Shown here: positions 1 through 8,656 of the stretch, piece after piece | How the letters are laid out: the number at the start of each line of letters is the position of its first letter | Numbering within the stretch: the stretch's first letter is position 1 | Assembly: GCF_902810435.1 (NCBI RefSeq) | Contig: NZ_LR778174.1 | Coordinates: 793,501 to 857,500 of the forward strand | From: Veillonella parvula | Lineage (GTDB): Bacteria; Bacillota; Negativicutes; Veillonellales; Veillonellaceae | Direction: 5' to 3' | DNA: 64,000 nt | Notes under the pieces: generated by a model | The model's input: only the letters and a program-made list of their open reading frames with translations | What the model was told of the DNA's origin: nothing | Databases searched by the model: none | Program-made: the position numbers and the translations under genes

Positions 1-21
1 GACAACCAAGAAAGGATTAGT

Positions 22-945
22 ATGGGCGAGATAATCGGCGTTGTATCCGGTAAGGGGGGCGTAGGTAAGACTACGATTACCGCTTGCTTGGGTTCAGCCT
101 TAAGCAATGCAGGGCATCACGTATTGCTCTGTGATGGAGATTTTGGATTGCGCGATTTAGACCTTGTGTTAGGAGTGGCAAATGAAATTATTTACGACGC
201 ATTAGATGCGAGCGAAGATAAAGACTATATGGATGATGCCATCGTATCAATTGCTGAAAACTTAGATTTTCTACCAGCTAGCCAAAGTGCTCGTTGGGAA
301 GATATAGGTCGTAAAAAATATAAAAAATTAGTTCGTCGCCTCTCTGAGACATATGACTATATTTTAATTGATGCTCCTGCTGGTATCGGTAAGGGCATAG
401 AGTCTATTTTAGAATTAGTAAATCGCTGCATCGTGGTGACGCATCCTTTATGGGTGTCCTTACGTAATGGGGCGCGCATGATTCAAGTATGTCAAGAACA
501 TAATATTCGTGATTATGCTATTGCTTTTAATGCAGTACCTATCGATGGAGAGAATATCAATTTATATGATATGTTAGAAGTCCTTCGCGCTGAATATGTA
601 GGGGCTATAATCCCTTATGATGAGGATATTTTGACCTATACACAAGATGGTCGTTTGTTAGAATTTGTTTCTAGCGAACTAAAAGCTATGTTAGCACCTC
701 TTGTTGATTATGTAACTACCGGTGAGTGTTGGGAAGACTACGATGTACAAAAGCACTTCGATGCTTATGTAACTAAGAAAAAAACATCGAAGGAGCAAGA
801 TAGTACACCAAGTCTTGCAACAGTAGGTGAGTCTATTTTTGAGGATTCTAACAATGTTCATTACATTAATCGTGGCGGTTGGACCACGCAACGCTTATTG
901 GTGCAAGGGAAACAAAGCTTGTGGCGCCGTAGCAAGTTGAAATAG
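22..945 (+). CDS. minD: MinD-like P-loop ATPase (septum-site determination)
   Basis: A 307-residue ATPase of the MinD/ParA (SIMIBI) family. In MinD systems the ATP-bound dimer sits on the membrane and recruits MinC to block FtsZ assembly away from mid-cell. The deviant Walker A motif GKGGVGKTT is at residues 10-18, a second conserved segment DGDFGLRDLD follows near residue 40, and a Walker B-like ILIDAPAG lies around residue 114. Family MinD proteins are about 265-270 residues. This one has a longer tail that ends in a basic, tryptophan-containing segment (RLLVQGKQSLWRRSKLK), which could serve as the amphipathic membrane-targeting helix. The ATG follows AGAAAGGA at a normal distance. The rodA-like gene starts 8 bases after the stop, so the two are probably one cell-shape and division operon; minC would be expected just upstream, outside the window. 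The sequence is divergent, so a FlhG/ParA-like role is possible. Confidence 0.78.
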   Translation: MGEIIGVVSGKGGVGKTTITACLGSALSNAGHHVLLCDGDFGLRDLDLVLGVANEIIYDALDASEDKDYMDDAIVSIAENLDFLPASQSARWEDIGRKKYKKLVRRLSETYDYILIDAPAGIGKGIESILELVNRCIVVTHPLWVSLRNGARMIQVCQEHNIRDYAIAFNAVPIDGENINLYDMLEVLRAEYVGAIIPYDEDILTYTQDGRLLEFVSSELKAMLAPLVDYVTTGECWEDYDVQKHFDAYVTKKKTSKEQDSTPSLATVGESIFEDSNNVHYINRGGWTTQRLLVQGKQSLWRRSKLK

Positions 946-953
946 GTGATATG

Positions 954-2057
954 ATGTGGCGTAAAATATGGACAGATAGCGATTGGACTATCATCATATG
1001 TACTATATTACTTGTCGGAATTGGTCTTACAGCTATTGGTAGTGCTACCCATGTGAATCATGAGGCTATCGGTTTTGGTAGTTTAGTGGTAAAACAACTC
1101 GTATTCTTTTTAGCAAATATAGCTGTCGTTATAGGCATGCAATTTCTAGATTACCATCGCCTTAAAGGGTGGGGGAATATGATTTATGTGATTACCATGC
1201 TTATGTTAATTGCAGTTATGGTAGTTGGTACCTCCGCACTAGGTGCACAGCGTTGGATTCAACTGGGGCCAATTACTATTCAGCCTTCAGAGTTTTCTAA
1301 ACTATTGATGATTATCTGTATGGCTAAAATGTTAGAACCGCGCATTGGCAAGTTAGATACTTTTAAATCCCTATTGATGCCAGTGTTATATGTAGGGATT
1401 CCTATCCTTCTCGTATTCTTACAACCTGACTTGGGGACATCCCTCGTATATATTGCTATATTTGTAGGGATGCTCTTTATATCTGGTATCAAAACTAAGC
1501 TTATAAAAATTATTGCGAGTGTGGCTTTACTCTTGATGCCTTTGGGCTGGTTTGTACTGAAAGAATACCAAAAGCAACGTATTCTAGTATTTTTAAATCC
1601 AGATATCGATCCCTTTGGTTCTGGCTATCATATTATTCAATCTAAGATTGCCATCGGGTCGGGTATGATTTTTGGTAAAGGTATCTTTAATGGTACTCAA
1701 AGTCAGTTGAACTTTTTACCAGAAAATCATACGGACTTTATCTTTTCTGTAATCGGCGAAGAATTTGGCTTTGTAGGATGCATTGTAGTATTGCTATTAT
1801 TGTTTATGCTTATTTATCGCAGCATTCAAGTAGCATATACCTGCAATGATAATTTCGGTATGTTATTAGCAACGGGTATTGGTACGATGTTTGCCTTTGA
1901 AGTGCTCGTAAACGTAGGCATGACGATTGGTATCATGCCTGTAACGGGGATTCCGTTGCCATTCCTTAGCTATGGTGTTAGTGCGCTAACAACTAATATG
2001 CTGAGCATTGGCATTTTATTAAATATTGCTAGACAGCGGACAAAATATATATTTTAA
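954..2057 (+). CDS. rodA: SEDS-family peptidoglycan polymerase RodA/FtsW
   Basis: A polytopic membrane protein of 367 residues with about ten hydrophobic segments. SEDS proteins polymerise glycan strands from lipid II and work with a class B penicillin-binding protein. Family signatures are visible: GAQRWIQLGPITIQPSE in the first half, QPDLGTSLV in the middle, and a C-terminal GIPLPFLSYGVSAL segment. NFLPENHTDFIFSVIGEEFG favours RodA (elongation) over FtsW or SpoVE, as does the minD neighbour. Two ATGs are adjacent at 951 and 954. The AGGTG at 944-948 is better spaced for the second, so I chose 954. No cognate PBP2 gene is in the window. Confidence 0.88.
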   Translation: MWRKIWTDSDWTIIICTILLVGIGLTAIGSATHVNHEAIGFGSLVVKQLVFFLANIAVVIGMQFLDYHRLKGWGNMIYVITMLMLIAVMVVGTSALGAQRWIQLGPITIQPSEFSKLLMIICMAKMLEPRIGKLDTFKSLLMPVLYVGIPILLVFLQPDLGTSLVYIAIFVGMLFISGIKTKLIKIIASVALLLMPLGWFVLKEYQKQRILVFLNPDIDPFGSGYHIIQSKIAIGSGMIFGKGIFNGTQSQLNFLPENHTDFIFSVIGEEFGFVGCIVVLLLLFMLIYRSIQVAYTCNDNFGMLLATGIGTMFAFEVLVNVGMTIGIMPVTGIPLPFLSYGVSALTTNMLSIGILLNIARQRTKYIF

Positions 2058-2112
2058 TATCCTTTCATAGGATTGATTGTGAAAGAAGTCTTTCATTAAA
2101 GACGGAGGATGT

Positions 2113-3996
2113 ATGATTCAATTAGATACGTCATGGTTACAACATGTCCAAAAGCCCGCTCGTTACACGGGCGGCGAATACAATAGTATCGTGAAAGATC
2201 ACAGTACTGTTGATGTAACTATGGCTTTAGGTTTTCCCGATGTGTACGAAGTGGCCATGAGTCATTTGGGCATCAAGATTTTGTATGGTCTCGTAAACCG
2301 TCGTGAAGATGCGGTAGCCGAGCGCGTATTTGCACCGTGGCACGATATGGAAGAGGAAATGCGCAAGCGTAATATTCCATTATTTTCCTTAGAAACACGT
2401 ACGCCTATTAAAGACTTTGATGTGTTAGCATTTACGCTTCAATATGAAATGAGTTTTACTAACATTTTAAATATGCTCGATTTAGCAGGCATTCCTATGT
2501 ATGCTAAGGAGCGTGATTTAGATTTTCCACTGCTTGTATGCGGTGGCCCTTGTGCGTATAATGTAGAGCCTATTGCTGATTTCTTTGATATCGTATCCCT
2601 CGGTGAATCCGAAGAGTGGGGCGATGAATTCATCGACTTATTTAAAGCAGAAAAAGCCAAAGGCTTCCCAGGTGGCAAAGAAGGCTTTTTGCGTAAAGTA
2701 GCCCAAATTCCTGGCACATATTGCCCGGCTTTATACGATGTAGAATACACCGAACAAGGCGATTTTAAATCGATTACGCCGCGTTTCGAAGACGTACCTG
2801 CAACCGTTGAGAAACGTATTATAGAGGATGTAGAGAATGTATTCTATCCAACAAAGCCTGTTGTACCGTTCCTTGATATAGTGCATGACCGTGCTGTATT
2901 GGAGTTATTCCGTGGCTGTACGCGTGGTTGTCGTTTCTGTCAGGCCGGTATGCTCTATCGTCCGGTTCGTGAAAAGACGCCAGAACGTTTGTTACAGATT
3001 GCTAAAGATACAATTGCCAATACGGGGTATAATGAAATATCCTTGATGAGTTTGAGCTCTGCGGACTATTCTAAATTGCCTGAACTCGTAGATATGCTCA
3101 TGGAAGAGTTTAAAGATAAACAAGTTAGCGTTAGCTTACCGTCATTGCGTATTGATAGCTTCTCTATCGATATTGCGAAAAAGGTACAGCAAGTGCGCAA
3201 GAGTGGTCTTACCTTTGCGCCTGAAGCAGGTACGCAACGGATGCGTGACGTTATCAATAAGGGCGTTAGTGAAGAAGATTTGTTGGCCGCATGTACTAAT
3301 GCCTTCAAATCAGGATGGAACACGGTTAAATTGTATTTTATGATGGGGCTTCCTACAGAAACAGACGAAGATTTGGCTGGTATTGCAGATCTTGCGTACA
3401 AGGTGCTTGACTTGCACCGTGATATTACAGGCAAACGTAATGGTTCTGTAACGGTGAGCGTATCCTTCTTCGTACCAAAAACACATTCTCCATATCAATG
3501 GTATGGTCAAGAAGATGTGGAGGAGATTCATCGTAAACAACGTTACTTGAAGTCTCTCATCAATAATCGTAACATTTCTTATCACTATCATGATGGTTAT
3601 ACTGGCTACATGGAAGCCGCTTTTGCTCGCGGAGATCGTAGACTATCTAAAGTTCTCGTAGAGGCTTGGAAAGCTGGTTGTAAATTTGATGGTTGGACTG
3701 AGTTCTTTAACTATGAAGCTTGGTTGAAAGCATTCGCTGACTGCGGATTGGATCCTGCGTATTTTGCACGTCGTACACGAGATTTCGATGAGCCATTGCC
3801 TTGGGATCATTTAGATTGTACTGTAAGTAAAGCTTTCTTAAAGCGTGAGTGGGAGCAAGCGGTAGCAGCTAATCTTACAGGCGATTGTCGTCGAGCTCCA
3901 TGTAAGGGCTGTAATGTATGTCCAGAGCTCAATACAGCTATTATTGACTATAAGGAGGGTGGCAGAGTTGAAAAAGTTACGTTTGGCCTTAAATAA
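2113..3996 (+). CDS. TIGR03960-type B12-binding-domain/radical SAM protein
   Basis: A 627-residue protein with an N-terminal cobalamin-binding-like region (residues about 1-230) followed by a radical SAM core. The cluster-binding motif CTRGCRFC puts the three cysteines at residues 269, 273 and 276. Typical core segments follow (SLMSLSSADY, LTFAPEAGTQRMR, YFMMGLPTETDED). The C-terminus carries a cysteine-rich tail (CRRAPCKGCNVCPE) that could bind another metal centre. This family is almost always next to a TIGR03936 (DUF2344) gene and RNase G, as here, so a role in RNA or ribosome modification is often suspected. I know of no proven substrate. The ATG follows GGAGG at 2104-2108, and a 6-bp hairpin (2088-2103) sits immediately before that ribosome-binding site. 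Confidence 0.88.
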   Translation: MIQLDTSWLQHVQKPARYTGGEYNSIVKDHSTVDVTMALGFPDVYEVAMSHLGIKILYGLVNRREDAVAERVFAPWHDMEEEMRKRNIPLFSLETRTPIKDFDVLAFTLQYEMSFTNILNMLDLAGIPMYAKERDLDFPLLVCGGPCAYNVEPIADFFDIVSLGESEEWGDEFIDLFKAEKAKGFPGGKEGFLRKVAQIPGTYCPALYDVEYTEQGDFKSITPRFEDVPATVEKRIIEDVENVFYPTKPVVPFLDIVHDRAVLELFRGCTRGCRFCQAGMLYRPVREKTPERLLQIAKDTIANTGYNEISLMSLSSADYSKLPELVDMLMEEFKDKQVSVSLPSLRIDSFSIDIAKKVQQVRKSGLTFAPEAGTQRMRDVINKGVSEEDLLAACTNAFKSGWNTVKLYFMMGLPTETDEDLAGIADLAYKVLDLHRDITGKRNGSVTVSVSFFVPKTHSPYQWYGQEDVEEIHRKQRYLKSLINNRNISYHYHDGYTGYMEAAFARGDRRLSKVLVEAWKAGCKFDGWTEFFNYEAWLKAFADCGLDPAYFARRTRDFDEPLPWDHLDCTVSKAFLKREWEQAVAANLTGDCRRAPCKGCNVCPELNTAIIDYKEGGRVEKVTFGLK

Positions 3997-4663
3997 GGGC
4001 GAAGAATTACGATTCCTGTCACACCTTGATTATGCTCAAGCTGTAGAGCGGATGATACGTCGAGCAGAAATTAAAATGGCATATTCTGAAGGCTTTAACC
4101 CTCATATGAAAATTAGCTTTTCCTCTGCTCTTGCTTTAGGCGTAACGGCAGCGGCTGAATATATCGATATGGATGTGCTTGAAGAGGATAGTTTAGAGTC
4201 CATTATGGACCGTTTAAATCGCGTAGCACCTCCAGGACTTGAAGTACTAGACGGTAAAGAAATGCCTGAAAAGGTGAAAAAGATGATGGCCATCTGTAAT
4301 TTTGCTATCTATGAGGTAACAGGTCCTGTGACAGATGAAAATGCTGATTGGGATGCGTTACTCAAACCTTTTAATGAAGCAACGGAAATTTCTTATGAAA
4401 AGGTAACACCTAAGAAAACTCGTACCATTGATGTAAAAGAGTTTGTAAAAGAACCCATCGTAGCCTCCGTTAAGGACGGTATGGTGACCCTTACAATGGG
4501 TATCGGCATTTATCCGCAAGGTACTATTAAACCTAGCGAAGTGTGGAATCTAGGTAAGGACCAATATAATTGGCCTATTACAACTAGCTACGAAGTTCAC
4601 CGTAAAGCAATTATGGTAGAAAATGAAGAAGGCCGTTATACGCCTTTAGAGATTAATTACTAA
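3968..4663 (+). CDS. TIGR03936 / DUF2344 radical-SAM-associated protein
   Basis: A 231-residue protein of the family that accompanies the TIGR03960 radical SAM enzyme. Family features seen are the N-terminal KGEELRFLSHLDY segment and the MAYSEGFNPHMKISFSSAL segment. I take a TTG start at 3968: AAGGAGG lies at 3952-3958, nine bases upstream, and the protein then begins LKKLRLALNKGEELRF as in its relatives. A longer reading from 3914 would have no basis in the family. The gene therefore overlaps the end of the radical SAM gene by 29 bases, which suggests translational coupling. Function is unknown; it may be an RNA-binding partner of the radical SAM enzyme. Confidence 0.85.
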   Translation: MKKLRLALNKGEELRFLSHLDYAQAVERMIRRAEIKMAYSEGFNPHMKISFSSALALGVTAAAEYIDMDVLEEDSLESIMDRLNRVAPPGLEVLDGKEMPEKVKKMMAICNFAIYEVTGPVTDENADWDALLKPFNEATEISYEKVTPKKTRTIDVKEFVKEPIVASVKDGMVTLTMGIGIYPQGTIKPSEVWNLGKDQYNWPITTSYEVHRKAIMVENEEGRYTPLEINY

Positions 4664-4697
4664 TTATAATTTAGATGACAAAGAAGGGAGGGATAGG

Positions 4698-6125
4698 ATG
4701 CATAAAATTTTGGTCAATGTTATGCGCGAAGAAATTCGGATGGCTGTTATAGACGAAGAAGGTCAGCTAGTGGACTTTGTCTTGGAGCGTACCGATGAGT
4801 CTCATATGGCAAATCATATGTACAAAGGCACAGTAAAGAATGTATTGAATGGTATGCAAGCGGCCTTTGTTGATATTGGGGGCTCTCAAAATGCGTACTT
4901 GAACTTACAACAAGGGAAGGAACAGAAAATTTTGCCACGCTTATCTGTGGGGCAACAAATTCTCGTTCAAGTAGTGAAAGAAGAAATGCTTGGTAAAGGT
5001 GCTCGCGTAACTGCTGATGTCAGTTTGGCGGGCCGCTTTATGGTGCTTTTACCGTATTCTGAAGGCATGCATATTTCTAAAAAGATTACTGACGAAGCCT
5101 TGCGTGCAAAGTTGCAAGAATTAGCAGCACCTTATGTACAAGAAGGTTGCGGTTTTATTATTCGCACTGCGGCAGCTAAGGCTAGTGCTGATGAAATAGG
5201 CCGTGACATGGATTACTTGTGGCGTACATGGCAACATGTGTTGAAGCGCTTTAAGGTGGCTAAGAGCGGTACAGATTTATATAGTGACGCAGATTTCTGG
5301 TTCCGTCTTGTGCGGGACTATGCTCATCGCAATGTAGAAGAAATCATCGTCGATTCCGATATGGGTGAAGATCGATTGATGGATCTCTTAGGTCATGGCC
5401 CTACATCGCAACAAATTAAAGTAACACGTCATCGCGATAGCACACCTATCTTTAAAGCAAACCATATTGAACCGCAATTAGAAGATCTTATCTCTCGCGA
5501 TATTAATCTTCCTTCTGGAGGGTCAATCCGTATTGATCATACGGAGGCTCTCACCGTATTTGATGTAAATTCTGCTCATTATACTGGTAAATCTAATAAA
5601 CTAGAAGATTTAGCTTTTACAGTCAATAAAGAGGCGGCAAAAGAGATCTGTCGTCAATTGCGCTTGCGTGATATCGGTGGTATTATCGTCATCGATTTTA
5701 TTGATATGAAAGATAAAGAACATCAACAAGAGTTATTAAAATTGTTGGGGGCACAAGCTAAGTTAGATAAAATGAAAACCGTTGTATGCGGCATTAGTTC
5801 GCTTGGCCTCGTAGAGATGACGCGAAAACGAGCTCGCCAAGGCTTGCAAACCTTGATGTTTGATACATGCCCTCAATGCGGTGGTACGGGCTATATGTTG
5901 TCGGGTCGTACTGTATATATGCAGATTGTGCGTCGCATCCGCGAGTTATTTAAATCAGGACGTATTAAAACGAATCTAGAAATCGAAGTTCATCCGGAGG
6001 TGGCTCAGTATTTAACAAAAGCTATTGTCGAGGATTTAGGTGGGTCTATAGGTCGCAAGATTTCTATTGTAGTAAATCCACAAATTAGTCGAGAAGGATA
6101 TTCCTTGATGGCTATAGCCGAATAA
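4698..6125 (+). CDS. rng: Ribonuclease G/E family endoribonuclease
   Basis: A 475-residue single-strand-specific endoribonuclease involved in rRNA maturation and mRNA decay. The order is an N-terminal S1-type domain (residues about 35-115, MYKGTVKNVLNGMQAAFVDIG), a 5'-sensor/RNase H-like region, then the DNase I-like catalytic domain with FDVNSAHYTGK and IGGIIVIDFIDM, whose aspartates bind Mg. The zinc-link motif CPQCGGTGYM follows near residue 393. The length fits RNase G; the long C-terminal degradosome scaffold of RNase E is absent. A strong GGGAGGG at 4685-4691 precedes the ATG. The position between the DUF2344 gene and the rplU cluster is common in Firmicutes. Confidence 0.93.
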   Translation: MHKILVNVMREEIRMAVIDEEGQLVDFVLERTDESHMANHMYKGTVKNVLNGMQAAFVDIGGSQNAYLNLQQGKEQKILPRLSVGQQILVQVVKEEMLGKGARVTADVSLAGRFMVLLPYSEGMHISKKITDEALRAKLQELAAPYVQEGCGFIIRTAAAKASADEIGRDMDYLWRTWQHVLKRFKVAKSGTDLYSDADFWFRLVRDYAHRNVEEIIVDSDMGEDRLMDLLGHGPTSQQIKVTRHRDSTPIFKANHIEPQLEDLISRDINLPSGGSIRIDHTEALTVFDVNSAHYTGKSNKLEDLAFTVNKEAAKEICRQLRLRDIGGIIVIDFIDMKDKEHQQELLKLLGAQAKLDKMKTVVCGISSLGLVEMTRKRARQGLQTLMFDTCPQCGGTGYMLSGRTVYMQIVRRIRELFKSGRIKTNLEIEVHPEVAQYLTKAIVEDLGGSIGRKISIVVNPQISREGYSLMAIAE

Positions 6126-6144
6126 GTAAGTAGTTTGTTTATAA

Positions 6145-6729
6145 ATGAGTATAGTGTCTATATTTGAAATTGTATTAATTAGTATTGGTCTTGCCATGGA
6201 TGCTTTTGGCGTATCTATTGGTAAGGGGCTGACAATGCCTGTAGGTGAGAATAGTCGGAAGGTCACTTTGGCCTTTCTCTTTGGCTTGTTTCAGTTCCTA
6301 ATGCCCCTCATCGGTTGGCTCATAGGACGTCAATTTATCGATGTCATATCTGATTGGGATCACTGGATTATCTTTGGTCTTCTTGGCTATTTAGGTATCG
6401 CTATGATTCGAGAAGGGCTTAGCGATGATGATGAAGAGGACGATGATAAGCAATTTTTAGGTGTCTGGGAGATGGTGATGCTCTCCGTAGCAACCAGTCT
6501 CGATGCGATGGCTGTAGGGTTGACCTTTGCGTTCTTACCTATTAATGTATGGGAAGCTTCTACCATGATTGGTATTATTACCTTTGGCATTTCTTTAATT
6601 GGTGTGTACTTAGGTAAATTTATGGGCCAATTTGTTGGAAAATATGCAGATATAGTTGGTGGAGGTGTATTAATTCTCATCGGTACAAAGATACTCTTAC
6701 AGCACCTTGGAATTATCGGAGAATTTTAA
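6145..6729 (+). CDS. mntP: MntP-family manganese efflux pump
   Basis: A 194-residue membrane protein with about six predicted transmembrane segments. It belongs to the MntP family (formerly UPF0059/DUF204), which exports Mn2+. Two repeated halves are visible, each with the signature aspartate pair in a membrane helix: ISIGLAMDAFGVSIGKG near the N-terminus and VATSLDAMAVGLTFAF in the middle. A very acidic loop (SDDDEEDDDKQ, residues about 94-104) separates the halves and may bind cations. Only 19 bases separate it from rng and I see no Mn riboswitch there, so it is probably co-transcribed with rng. The ribosome-binding site is weak. Confidence 0.85.
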   Translation: MSIVSIFEIVLISIGLAMDAFGVSIGKGLTMPVGENSRKVTLAFLFGLFQFLMPLIGWLIGRQFIDVISDWDHWIIFGLLGYLGIAMIREGLSDDDEEDDDKQFLGVWEMVMLSVATSLDAMAVGLTFAFLPINVWEASTMIGIITFGISLIGVYLGKFMGQFVGKYADIVGGGVLILIGTKILLQHLGIIGEF

Positions 6730-6780
6730 AGCTCTGTATATATAAGTGTTAAAAACTAGGCGAATTCTGTAGTTTTTGGT

Positions 6781-6809
6781 TTGACATGATAGTGTAAATA
6801 GTATATACT
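6781..6809 (+). promoter_or_regulatory. Sigma-70 promoter for rplU-prp-rpmA
   Basis: The -35 TTGACA (6781-6786) and -10 TATACT (6804-6809) are separated by exactly 17 bases. Transcription would begin near 6816, so the rplU message has a leader of about 110 bases. This is one of the best promoter matches in the window. Confidence 0.85.
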
Positions 6810-6815
6810 ATATCA

Positions 6816-6925
6816 GTATTAGTTCGGTTTTCTGAACTTTGCAATCCGCGTGAAGCAGGTTTAAACGCCCGACCGAAGTTCGGGTCGGGATACCGAATTC
6901 AGCGAGTTCGATAACAAGGAGGTGT
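6816..6925 (+). ncRNA. L21 leader (ribosomal protein 5'UTR element)
   Basis: The untranslated leader of rplU holds two stems: AGTTCGG/CTGAACT at about 6822-6839, and a perfect 7-bp CCCGACC/GGTCGGG pair at 6869-6890. A ribosome-binding site (AAGGAGGTG, 6917-6925) follows. Firmicutes commonly carry the Rfam L21_leader element here, which is thought to let L21 or another ribosomal protein repress its own operon. The assignment rests on position plus the stems; I could not test it against the covariance model. Confidence 0.65.
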
Positions 6926-6929
6926 TCTC

Positions 6930-7241
6930 ATGTACGCAATTATTAAAACTGGTGGTAAACAATATCGCGTTGCTGAAGGCGATGTAATTACTATCGAAAA
7001 ATTGGAAGCAGCTGCTAACGATTCCGTTACATTCGAAGAAGTTTTGACTGTAGTGAATGACGGCGACGTTAAAGTTGGCGCTCCTCTTGTAAACGGTGCA
7101 AAAGTTACAGGTACAGTTCTTGAGCATGGTAAAGGTAAAAAGATTTTAGTATTCAAATACAAAGCTAAATCCAACTACCGTCGTCGTCAAGGCCATCGTC
7201 AACCGTTCACAAAAGTTCGTATTGAATCTATCCAAGCTTAA
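6930..7241 (+). CDS. rplU: 50S ribosomal protein L21
   Basis: A 103-residue primary rRNA-binding protein of the large subunit. The N-terminus [18 protein letters not shown] and the C-terminal [16 protein letters not shown] segment are diagnostic for L21, and the length is normal. It is the first gene of the rplU-prp-rpmA operon, with a near-perfect ribosome-binding site and its own promoter and structured leader. Confidence 0.98.
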   Translation: MYAIIKTGGKQYRVAEGDVITIEKLEAAANDSVTFEEVLTVVNDGDVKVGAPLVNGAKVTGTVLEHGKGKKILVFKYKAKSNYRRRQGHRQPFTKVRIESIQA

Positions 7242-7243
7242 TT

Positions 7244-7558
7244 ATGGTTTCCATTGGAATCCAGCGGAATAGTGATGGTCAAGTTATTGGTTGTCATATG
7301 TCCGGTCATGCAGGATATGATGAACATGGCTTCGATATCGTATGTGCTGCAGTGTCTGCCTTATCGGCAACGGCGATGTTAGGCCTCACCCAAATTGCTC
7401 AACAAGAAGGTGAGTATACGAATAGCGAAGGTCAATGTGATATAGTTCTCTCTGGTACGATTAATCAGAGTGGACAGGATATTCTGGGGACTATGCTTCT
7501 CGGTTTAGAGGAAATTAGCCGTCAATATCCAGAGTTTGTCCAAATTCACGAAATATAG
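7244..7558 (+). CDS. prp: Ribosomal-processing cysteine protease Prp
   Basis: A 104-residue cysteine protease that removes the N-terminal extension of L27. The catalytic pair is in place: His22 in SGHAGYDEHG and Cys34 in FDIVCAAVSAL. The position between rplU and rpmA is the conserved one. The start is 2 bases after the rplU stop with no separate Shine-Dalgarno, so it is probably translated by coupling to rplU. Its substrate motif is present in the next gene, so the protease-substrate pair is complete here. Confidence 0.93.
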   Translation: MVSIGIQRNSDGQVIGCHMSGHAGYDEHGFDIVCAAVSALSATAMLGLTQIAQQEGEYTNSEGQCDIVLSGTINQSGQDILGTMLLGLEEISRQYPEFVQIHEI

Positions 7559-7570
7559 GAGGTGAACTTA

Positions 7571-7855
7571 ATGTTTACTTTTGATTTGCAATTGTTCGCA
7601 CATAAAAAAGGTGTGTCCAGTACTCGTAATGGTCGTGATAGTGAATCTAAACGTCTTGGTGTTAAATGCCATGATGGTTCCATCGTAAAGAGCGGTAACA
7701 TCATCGTTCGTCAACGTGGTACTCACTTCCACCCTGGTACTAATGTAGGTATCGGTAAAGATGACACTTTATTCGCACTTGTGCCTGGTAAAGTAGCATT
7801 TGAACGTGCTGGTCGTTATAACCGTAAAGTTAGCGTATACCCTGTAGAAGCTTAA
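7571..7855 (+). CDS. rpmA: 50S ribosomal protein L27 with Prp-cleaved extension
   Basis: A 94-residue L27 precursor. The ATG at 7571 follows AGGAGGTG (7557-7564). A GTG at 7562 lies inside that ribosome-binding site and is rejected. The first ten residues, [10 protein letters not shown], form the Prp recognition sequence. Cleavage after Ala10 leaves the mature [15 protein letters not shown]-terminus, which reaches into the peptidyl transferase centre. The usual residue after the cut is Ala or Ser; here it is His, a modest deviation. A terminator at 7871 closes the operon. Confidence 0.96.
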   Translation: MFTFDLQLFAHKKGVSSTRNGRDSESKRLGVKCHDGSIVKSGNIIVRQRGTHFHPGTNVGIGKDDTLFALVPGKVAFERAGRYNRKVSVYPVEA

Positions 7856-7870
7856 TTTTACAAGACTATT

Positions 7871-7903
7871 AATCCCTAGTGGTTTCCACTAGGGATTTTT
7901 TAT
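7871..7903 (+). terminator. Rho-independent terminator after rpmA
   Basis: A perfect 12-bp stem AATCCCTAGTGG / CCACTAGGGATT with a TTT loop is followed by a run of T. It ends the rplU operon. Confidence 0.93.
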
Positions 7904-7927
7904 TGTTTATTATGGTGTAAGTTGTAT

Positions 7928-7936
7928 TGGTATAAT
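7928..7936 (+). promoter_or_regulatory. Extended -10 promoter element for the fetAB-like pair
   Basis: TGGTATAAT is a consensus -10 with the TGn extension, about 65 bases before the first gene. I see no good -35 at the usual distance; extended -10 promoters can work without one. Confidence 0.5.
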
Positions 7937-7999
7937 ATAATATAATTTAAAGTGATTATTAAATATATCATAGAGTCTTGAAATATGATCGGAGGCATT

Positions 8000-8656
8000 A
8001 TGGCACTATTAGAGTTATCTAATATATCCTATGTTGTAAACGAAAAGTCTATTATCCGTGATGTGTCTCTATCTGTACATGAAGGAGAGTATCTCACTGT
8101 TGTAGGCCCTTCTGGTAGTGGTAAAAGTACACTTTTAAAATTATGCAGTGATTTGATTAGTCCTACCTCAGGGATTATTACTTATAATGGACGTGATTTA
8201 ACCACTATAGATCCAGAAAGTTATCGAAAAGAGGTAGGTTATTGCTTTCAAAGACCTTACTTGTTTGCAAAAACGGTGCGTCGTAATATTTTGTTCCCTT
8301 ATGATATTCGAGGTATGGAACCTGATATGATTCGTATCAAATATCTTTTCGATTTACTTCATATGCCTATTGAATATCTTGAGCGCCATAATGATGAACT
8401 ATCTGGTGGAGAAATGCAACGGATTTGTCTCATTCGAAGCCTTATCTTTGAACCTAAAGTATTGCTTTTAGATGAGGTTACCTCTGCATTAGATGCTGTT
8501 AACACGGCTATCGTGGAACAGGTAATCGATGAACTTCATAATAATGGGATGACCATCATAGCAATAACACATAGTGAGGAACAAAGCTTACGTAAGGCTA
8601 ATCGCCGCATTACAATTGTAGATGGATCATTAGCTAAAGAGGAGGTATTACGGTGA
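8000..8656 (+). CDS. fetA: ABC transporter ATPase, FetA/YbbL-like (iron exporter)
   Basis: A 218-residue ATP-binding subunit. Walker A GPSGSGKST, the Q-loop region (GYCFQRPYLF), signature LSGGEMQR, Walker B VLLLDEVTSALD and the switch histidine ITHSEE are all present, so it should be active. I place the start at ATG 8000 after GGAGG (7991-7995); an upstream ATG at 7985 has no ribosome-binding site. Pairing with a FetB/UPF0014 permease that overlaps by 4 bases identifies it as FetA-like. In E. coli FetAB exports iron and protects against oxidative stress; the substrate here is inferred from that family. Confidence 0.85.
   Translation: MALLELSNISYVVNEKSIIRDVSLSVHEGEYLTVVGPSGSGKSTLLKLCSDLISPTSGIITYNGRDLTTIDPESYRKEVGYCFQRPYLFAKTVRRNILFPYDIRGMEPDMIRIKYLFDLLHMPIEYLERHNDELSGGEMQRICLIRSLIFEPKVLLLDEVTSALDAVNTAIVEQVIDELHNNGMTIIAITHSEEQSLRKANRRITIVDGSLAKEEVLR

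Noticed and set aside
6387-6680. A 97-residue minus-strand reading frame with a serine run
   Set aside because: It is the shadow of the acidic loop in the MntP gene; it has no start signal of its own.
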